A DNA stretch of 64,000 bases from assembly GCF_001640805.2 (NCBI RefSeq), contig NC_066837.1, forward strand, positions 19,592,501 through 19,656,500. The letters run 5' to 3'. A model generated the notes under the pieces. The model was not told where the DNA came from. It searched no databases and saw nothing but the letters and a program-made list of their open reading frames with translations. Made by a program: the position numbers and the translations under genes. Origin of the DNA: Lates calcarifer. Its lineage: Eukaryota > Chordata > Actinopteri > Centropomidae. This document shows, piece by piece, positions 56,621 to 64,000 of this stretch (positions are counted from its first letter, which is position 1; the number at the start of each line of letters is the position of its first letter).

Positions 56621-59529
56621 AAAGTGCACGGCAAATAATTTTTTTTCAAAGGACGGTTTCTGTCAATTTAGGTAGTTTAGTTTCGATTGACATGATTGAC
56701 GGTGATTGACATGCAGTTTGTCAGTTGGGTGTATTGGCAGAAATGTATTACTGTGGCTCTACTGGCCAATCACAACTGCCTACTAGAACCTTTGAGAGTC
56801 ACAAATTAGTTTATATCTCTCATGTTTAATCTGTACAAAATCCAAGGTGTAAAAAGCTGTGGTTCAACAGAAGTTATCATCATCTGGACTCTTGTTGTTA
56901 CTATGAGGTCGGACGTCACTGCTCCCAGCCTTATTGTAGATTCCAGACTCCTTACACATGAAAATGTTTGCTGACGTGTCAGAAAGAGGGCCAGGATGAC
57001 TCAGTATAATTCTCATATAAGACTCGTGCCAAATTAAGAAATTCAGGTCTGGATAAAGTCTGTACCTTTGAATGAGTTCAGTCACAGCTTCTGTGTTTGA
57101 CAGTTGGTCTGATGTTTCATCTCAGAAAAGATTTAGATGTAACTCTAACCAGAACCACTTAGGCAAGAAATAATAATTTTCCCTTCTCAGTGCCTTGGGG
57201 ATAACTTCGCTCTGTTCCTCTCTTGTGAGCAGAGCCATTCATCAGCCACCGGGCCCATTTTTTTCTTGGATAGGATAGAGAGGTGATGCATCACGGGAGA
57301 CGCGGATAGATGTGTTCCCTGTCTTGCTCTGTCTATCTGTCCCTCTACCATTATGTCTTTCTCTGCAGCTGCAGCTCTCCGTTACACGTCACTGTCTTTG
57401 GCTGACATGCCCTTTTTCAAGCTCATGCGAAAAATGCTGACATTGCCCCAACCTTTGGTGGACCTGAGTCACCATGCACCTCCAGCAGCACGCCTGCTTT
57501 CAAAACCTGTACTCACCCTTAACGTGGCCTTGGTTGATGAATCTGAAGTTTTCATCACAACTTTCAATTTCACAATCTAATAGCTTCGCCTGTGCGGTGA
57601 AAAGAGCACCGGAGATCTGCTTAGAATTGTGCTCAGACTTACAAAGACCTAGAGCGTATTGGCTGAATAAGGTTTTCACAGCGGCTTGGATACTTTCAGG
57701 GGAAAGCACAGAACTGAAGGAGGTCTTCATTAGCAGAAGGCCAGCCTTTTTTTCCTTTTTTTTTCCATTATCCAGAGTGACTCAAAGCATAATGACATTC
57801 AATGAAAGAGACACCCATTCAGAGCTGAATAAACTGAACATCCATGCATTTTGAATCTATTCAGTGTAGTCGATAGATGGTTGTACCCATTGGCCAAATG
57901 GCTGTTTGATGGGTTGTTAGCTCTGGCAATAACTGAAGGATTATAGCACCATCTGATTGTGAAAGACTGTAATCTGCTCTGAGACCTGTACTGGGGCATC
58001 GTCCTCTCTGGCCATATGCACAGGAAACCCAAGGATATAACTGTTTTTGTGAAGTTTTTCAACAGCACTTAGAACACCTGGTTTAAAAACCCAGAATTAA
58101 ATAACACGCAGGGATGGATAACAATATAAATGAGAGGATGTGGGGCTGGCTGCTTGAGTGAATGGCCGGATGGATGGCTGGAAGGACACCTGCGTTGTTG
58201 TTTTCAAGGCGTAAAGATCTCTGCAAATCTCAGTCTAGCCAGAATACATCAGAAAGAATGAATATCTTATTACTTAGTGCTGCCTCATTTGCCTAAAAAC
58301 CACAAACAGTTCATTCACCTTGCTAAAGCGATCCTTTGGCCTCACGCTGTGGGACGTAAACTGCACAGCTGCATCTACACAGCTGATGTTGAGATATGAA
58401 AATCCACACCCCACAGACAGGCATTTGACTAAAAGCAGCTGGCTCAGAAGTGGAGTCAACACCTGATAGTTGTCGTATTGTGTTGTAGTGGACCCGTGAA
58501 GTACTGTAATAGGATTAGAACTGCTGTGTTGTATTATGCTTTTGCCCACGAGGGATTATCAGTGATAGTTCATAGAAATGTTTGTGTTGTGCAGACATTC
58601 TATCAGCTCTCAAGCATGACTCTGACAGTTTGATCCACTTCATGCAACATAAGCATTATTAAGTGGATGAAAACAGAATTAATTTTCACAAAAGGCAATA
58701 GAAGGTTACATCAGTGTTGGCAATAGTGTCTCTTTCACCCCGGTTACTTCTTTCACATTGGAGAAAAAAAGAACTTCTCTGCAATTTCTGGTTTGTTAAA
58801 ATCCCCATTTAATAAGGCCTCTTTAACAAGATTGGTTGCCATTGTTCAGTCCCAGAGCATGTTTCCATGACGCCAGCAGTTAATTTCATGTATCTACAGG
58901 CTGGGAAGAACTGAAAAGCAGCGAGAACAAACGTGCTATAGCTCAGCGTGGACACCGAGGCTTCTTTCCAGACAAATCAGACGGTCTTTTTCTAGGCAAG
59001 GTAATTAAAGATGACAGTGTCCTTGGAGGGCTGGGTGTTCCTGCATTTAGAAAGGGTGATGTAATGAAATGTAATATAAAGTTATGTGACACTTCATTGA
59101 TCCCTGCAGGGGAGTTCTCCCCTCTCGTCCGTTCACCAGGAGATCAGAGGTTATGGTCAAGTAGGTGGATGCTTGCCAGTAAGGGGCGGACACATAAAAG
59201 CTCCCAGGTATCCAAGCTGGCACAGCATTACGTCCATATTATTGTTTTTGCTTATTCAGACTATTGTTTTCTTTGTGTACGGTTAAACTCCTCCTATCCA
59301 CTCCAGGGTTTGTTTGGGAAATGGAGCCTGTTAGATACTGTTTGTTTCTTTGGTGTCATGGTAAGGTGCAAGGCCTTTTTGCCATCTGGTATACATGACA
59401 ATGCTGTGATTCAATCAATATCCCATTTACTGCCATTTACTCTTCTAGAGGAAACCATCATGGGTTGTGATGGACCATTATCCATGGATGAGGCCCATTC
59501 TCATTTCCTAGATGGCCGTGTGTGCATTT

Positions 59530-59550
59530 GTGTGTGTGTGTGTGTGTGTG
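59530..59550. repeat. short GT microsatellite
   Basis: Ten TG units with mixed GT sequence on both sides, in pitpnc1 intron 1. Confidence 0.9.
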
Positions 59551-61155
59551 CGTGCACATGTGTGTATATGTACTGTACTGGCAGAAAGGCTGTTTCATAA
59601 CACGAGAGCTACATGAGATCGTCACGCCTTGCTGACAGTCACACTGTAGAGAGGGGCTGTTTCATTTATCAGTGGAACAAATTCTGTTTGTCTCGCTCTT
59701 GTACACACCCACACTCTGAGTTGAAGTGTGCATTTTTCTATTATTTAACAGTAACACTCATACACACATCACAGGGGCACATCATGATTGTCTCTATCTT
59801 GTGAGCTGTTCAGCGACCCATGCTCGATAGCAGCATCCACCGCTGCAGTCCTGAGATGCTCCGATGAGACTGATGATGAGCTCAGTGGGCTGATGAAGTG
59901 TAATACTGGTTCCTAACATACTTGAAAGAGAGTAAAGGACTGATGATGGCTTTTTGGAAAATAACTTGGCATGAAATGAAAATCAGAGAGAGAGCGTTGC
60001 TTGATTATTGTGCTCTGTTCTCAGTGTTTTCCCCTGAATAAAACACTGAAAATGCAGCCCTTTAAAAATAAGACATTACTTTTGACAACTACACCAGGTA
60101 CGACCCTATTCCTAACATTAATTATTCAGGGGCATAGGCACATTGAAATATCTCCAAACTTGATGTCCACATTAACCAAGTTCATCCATTGTGAATAAAA
60201 GCTCTACATCGTTATGTACTGCAGACTCTTTTTGTTCAAGTTGTGGTAGAAAACGGCCTCATGTCACCATGGAGAAAAAGAGGATTTCTTCCACCATCTC
60301 TCTGCTACACCAGCAAATCACAGGAGGGATAAAAGTCATTTTCTACCAGCAGTCACAGTCTAAAGGCGGCTGCTAAATCTGTAACGTGTGGCTGAAAATA
60401 GAGACAAAGCAGCTGATTCTTTAGACCAAAGCCACTCTTCTTGCTGCGTTCAATGTGGACATCTTCACTGAAACTGCTTACTGTTTCCACTGTGGCTTCA
60501 CTTGCTTACACTGTATCTCAGGAGCAGTTGAAACAGCATGCTGGGATTAGAATAAAATGTTAGCTTTTCTTCTTAACTGTTTGTTGCACATCAGTGCAAC
60601 TGAGGAATTTGAAGGATTGGTCTTATTTTTAAAGAAAAACACCCAAATATGTACAAATATGGTAAAAGGCTGAGGGGCTGGTTAGAAGATGAGGGTGAGT
60701 TAATGGAATTATGTGTGAGATGAAGCTTCACAGCCTCTTTACAGCTCTTGACATTACAGACATTCATCTCCTGCACTCAGCCAAGCACCTACGAGTGGTT
60801 TTGCACACGTTTCTTTATTGTTTATCAGAGGAGATTTCACAGGCTGTGGTTGAGCAACTGTGACAGGAATGATGAGAGGAATTACATGGAATAGTTTATT
60901 CTTTGAGTGGAAGTGTTTTTTGTTAAGTAGTGACGTATGGAATGACTAGTCAGTGTCGATGACAGTGGGGTTGTGTTTGTACTCTCAGGGAAGTAATGTC
61001 TCAGAAATAAAGGATGATAGGTGAGCTGATGACGATGAGGATGTGATGACAGTATGTGCATGCTTTGTATTAATAATATCCTGTGGAGACATGGGGGGAA
61101 AAACTGATCTGGTCATGTGGAAAGATATATGTACATGGATCACTGTGAAGTTGCC

Positions 61156-61161
<6 letters not shown>

Positions 61162-61199
<38 letters not shown>
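61162..61199. repeat. CA microsatellite
   Basis: Nineteen AC units preceded by a C7 run, in pitpnc1 intron 1. Confidence 0.95.
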
Positions 61200-61202
<3 letters not shown>

Positions 61203-64000
61203 GTGTAGTCCCCAGCTGCACATACATACCCATACACACAGCAACAGTATAGATTCACACATAGGAGCTGACTAGTGTGAACCTTTTGGCCAGTAATAGC
61301 TGTACTGCAACAGACTTGTTTGTACAGCTTCAAGAATGTGGATAGTCCCACCTTAAAACCCTTAACCACGGCTCAAAAGACTTTTGGTAACTTGTTTTGC
61401 GTATTGGTCTCATTATGTTGGGTGCCATCTTATGTTTTTAACTAAATATTATTTCAATTCTGGATTAATCTGCTGATTTTTCTCTTGATTAATTTCAGAA
61501 AACAGTGACAAATATCCATTACATTTTCCTTGGTGATGGCTTACAATGTTGTCTTTTGTGTGACCAGCTATCCAAAACTCTATGGTACCATACTATCAGT
61601 GATGCAAAACATTAAAAAAGCACTGCACAATTGCAAAGTCAGATCCAGGGAATGTTTGGTATCTCAGGTTGTGAAATTTCTTTAACAATTCAAACGATGA
61701 ATTCATCGTCAAAGTAGTTGCTAATTAATTTTCTGTCACTCGACTAAGCAGTTGGCATCATGACTTGTTGCATTTGCACATTTAGAGTGTAGTGCAATAG
61801 GCTAACAAAGCACATTAGCCTCAGAAAGCTGCTAATGTGGTTTGCTGAGTTGTTATGTTCTTAACAGTTATTTCTGTCTTGCTGAGAGCTTTGCTGACTG
61901 AATATTTTTCCTTTATAAGGAGTTAATATGGCTTCAATGTTTTGGTGTAGTTTGCTTTACAACCACTCTCATAGATTATCACAGTCATCCATTCCAGTCC
62001 ATTTAGGCTGTTATGGTTGGGTGGGTGATTGGAGCCTCTGGAGCCATCAACTATGTTGCCCACATTGTGACTACTAAATGAATGAATGATTGAAATTGAT
62101 TGATAGGGATGTTGCACTGTTGGAGTCATATTGCCTGCAGATGACTTATTTCCACAACCATCAGTGGGTTTTTGCCCTCCATAACACCACCACCAACAAC
62201 AACTGCAATTCCCAGTAATAGCTTTAACTGACTCATGCACTATCCTGTTATTATTTGTCCCAGCCACAACCGAATCTCCACAACTCCTTTGTGTTTTATG
62301 AATTACTGAACAGATTCCTGCCAAATGCAGAGGTGGTGGGGGGTGGGGTGGGGATTGGTTAACATGATAAACAGCTAACACATCACATTGTTGTCAGAAT
62401 AAAGTGTTGGAGATTACAATACAACAATGAAGTGAATGGAAACAGATTCTTGCTGCGATGTAGAAAAATGGTTTGAAAAGCAGGGTTATGAGCACTGTTA
62501 TGATTTGGAGGGTGTTTTGTTTTCCCCTGCAGGTAGTCCCTCAGTGTATTTTTAGCACTGCATGGCACTAAACACTGTTGATATGGTGCCATAAAGCTTT
62601 ATATCAATATCAGATTGCTGATCTAGCAATACACATAGCGCAGAGAACTTACTGTCTCCTACTTTATGGCTAGTGCTGTCTGAGTGAATACAATGCATTT
62701 ATCTTTTGGAGCCACACAGCATTTTGAAATTGAATATGTGGCACAAATGCTTCTTTTTGCTTTAGTTTAAAATGAAGCCATGGTAATGTTGATGTTGTTA
62801 CAATCTTTTTTTTCTTTTTTTTTTACACTTTTTGTCTGTTTGCCTTAAGCTAAGCATTATCCTGCTGTCTGTCTGGGAAGGTTAACCAAGATTGGTTGGC
62901 CTCCTCTTTTGGCTTTTAATTTGTCCAAGGTCATCTGAATATAAATTGCAATCCATCAACTCAAATATAGACTTTCTATTTTTACCGTGACCTTGTGAAT
63001 AAAACGTGTACATTTGCACGAGACCCTAGACTAAAGATAGTTGGTTGTTCTTGGCTGCTTTCTGTGCTTTTTTTTTTTCTCCATTACTTCAATGTCCAAG
63101 TATGATCAGAACCAGCAAATACTGGCAGTTGACAGCAAATAAGTCAACAAAAAGTTTTATAGCAGCACAAGATTAGAATAAAGCACAAGACACCAACTTG
63201 TCCAGTTTTCTTTTTCATCAAACATTTCCCAGGTCTGCCCAGAATGTGACCTTCTTTTGAAGAGGCAGAAGAGAAACATTATCACAAGGTCCACATGAAC
63301 GCATTGTGGTGCTCAAAGCCTGATTTAGGCTTGTAATATCCCCATTACTTCAGCAAATGTCGCATTGATAATGCTATCACTTGAGCATGAAAATGGCTTT
63401 AAAGTGGCCTCATGTTTATTTGGCTACACTATCAACGGCCAGTTATCTACCATGTACTGTGTGCTCTGACACTGATTAGGTCTCTGACTGTATTGTTAAC
63501 TGTTTGCCTTTATTTCTGACTAGCTTTTACCACTGGGGGCTATGAACCATGAGCTGTCATTTGATCAAATTTAATTTAATGTTCTGGTGGTCCTTTCTCA
63601 CCCTCTGTAGTTTCACATGCGCGGTGCCTGTGCGTTGGTGCATGCGTACGTGTTCACAGGCACAGAGCTGATGTTTTTCTTCGACCTGTACTTGTACAGT
63701 AGCTGCTAGTCCCTGCTTTAACTCTGCAGAGAGACTCAGAAATGGTACAAGTGCAGCAGCAGAGGAGGAGGAGGCATAGCTGAGAAACAGAAAAGAAAAA
63801 TTAGCTGCTCTTTCTCCCTTCTTTTCCGGCTTCTTCTTCTTTTTTTTTCTGTGAAGAGATGAGAGGCAAAGATTTACCAGAGATTTACCGAGACAGAGAT
63901 GAGGGTAGACAGATGGAAAGACAGGGTTCAGTAAATGCTTTCGTGCAAGGTACTTGCTGTAAAATACATGCAAATGGAAAGTGGGAGAGGAAGAAAAGAT

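Larger units (their letters stand above)
53044..64000. other. pitpnc1 intron 1 (runs off the right edge)
   Basis: Eleven kilobases with three CA/GT microsatellites, a purine-rich stretch at 55660-55810, a possible dispersed repeat at 56300-56620 and direct GATTGACATG repeats at 56687-56714. Open frames here carry no family I recognise. Confidence 0.8.

Noticed and set aside
59064..59600. 178-codon open frame in pitpnc1 intron 1
   Set aside because: No recognisable domain, it ends in Cys-Val runs from a GT repeat, and there are no splice or conservation signs. Its start (TTCATTGATCCCTGCAGGGG) may be repeat-derived.
61923..62381. 152-codon open frame on the minus strand
   Set aside because: No known family, biased composition, in the middle of an intron.
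53044..64000. Second exon of pitpnc1
   Set aside because: Searched by eye for an acceptor followed by YKIGQLYMISKHS-like codons; none seen, so it is taken to be off the window.

Overview
This is a eukaryotic window, almost certainly from a teleost fish and probably a spiny-rayed species. The genes are split into short exons with GT-AG introns. The coding sequence matches vertebrate HELZ, PSMD12 and PITPNC1. The non-coding part is AT-rich and carries fish-type repeats: long CA/GT tracts, a GGTTAG-rich dispersed repeat, tRNA-derived SINEs and a decayed Tc1/mariner transposase. No operon, phage, CRISPR, rRNA or functional tRNA gene was seen. The species call is an inference.

Three protein-coding genes explain the window. 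(1) helz (minus strand) fills roughly 1-40,500. It has a non-coding first exon at about 40,454-40,500, a start codon at 34,740-34,742, and 24 coding exons down to 135-180. These encode about the first 1,181 residues, and the remaining C-terminal exons lie beyond the left edge. (2) psmd12 (minus strand) runs from a start codon at 47,799-47,801 to a stop at 43,045-43,047 in 11 coding exons. (3) pitpnc1 (plus strand) contributes only its first coding exon (52,996-53,043). The rest of the window, from 53,044 to 64,000, is its long first intron.

From memory, the order helz - psmd12 - pitpnc1 is the same as on human 17q24.2, so this is an old conserved block. psmd12 and pitpnc1 are head to head across about 5.2 kb. 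helz and psmd12 are in tandem, about 2.3 kb apart. The genes share no pathway: helz is an RNA helicase of mRNA metabolism, psmd12 is a 19S proteasome lid subunit, and pitpnc1 is a phosphatidylinositol/phosphatidate transfer protein.

The most important anomaly is that two conserved exons each carry one extra base: helz at about 22,395 and psmd12 at about 44,798. Exon-phase arithmetic and protein conservation both show it. Taken literally, both genes are broken. Because psmd12 is essential, indel errors in the assembly are the likeliest cause. Also notable are a textbook NRF1/MAF element (TGACTCAGC) just inside psmd12 intron 1, a two-codon upstream ORF overlapping a YY1-like site in helz exon 1, and a His/Gln-rich expansion after the PABP-binding (PAM2) motif of Helz. 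I did not find a previously undescribed biological system.
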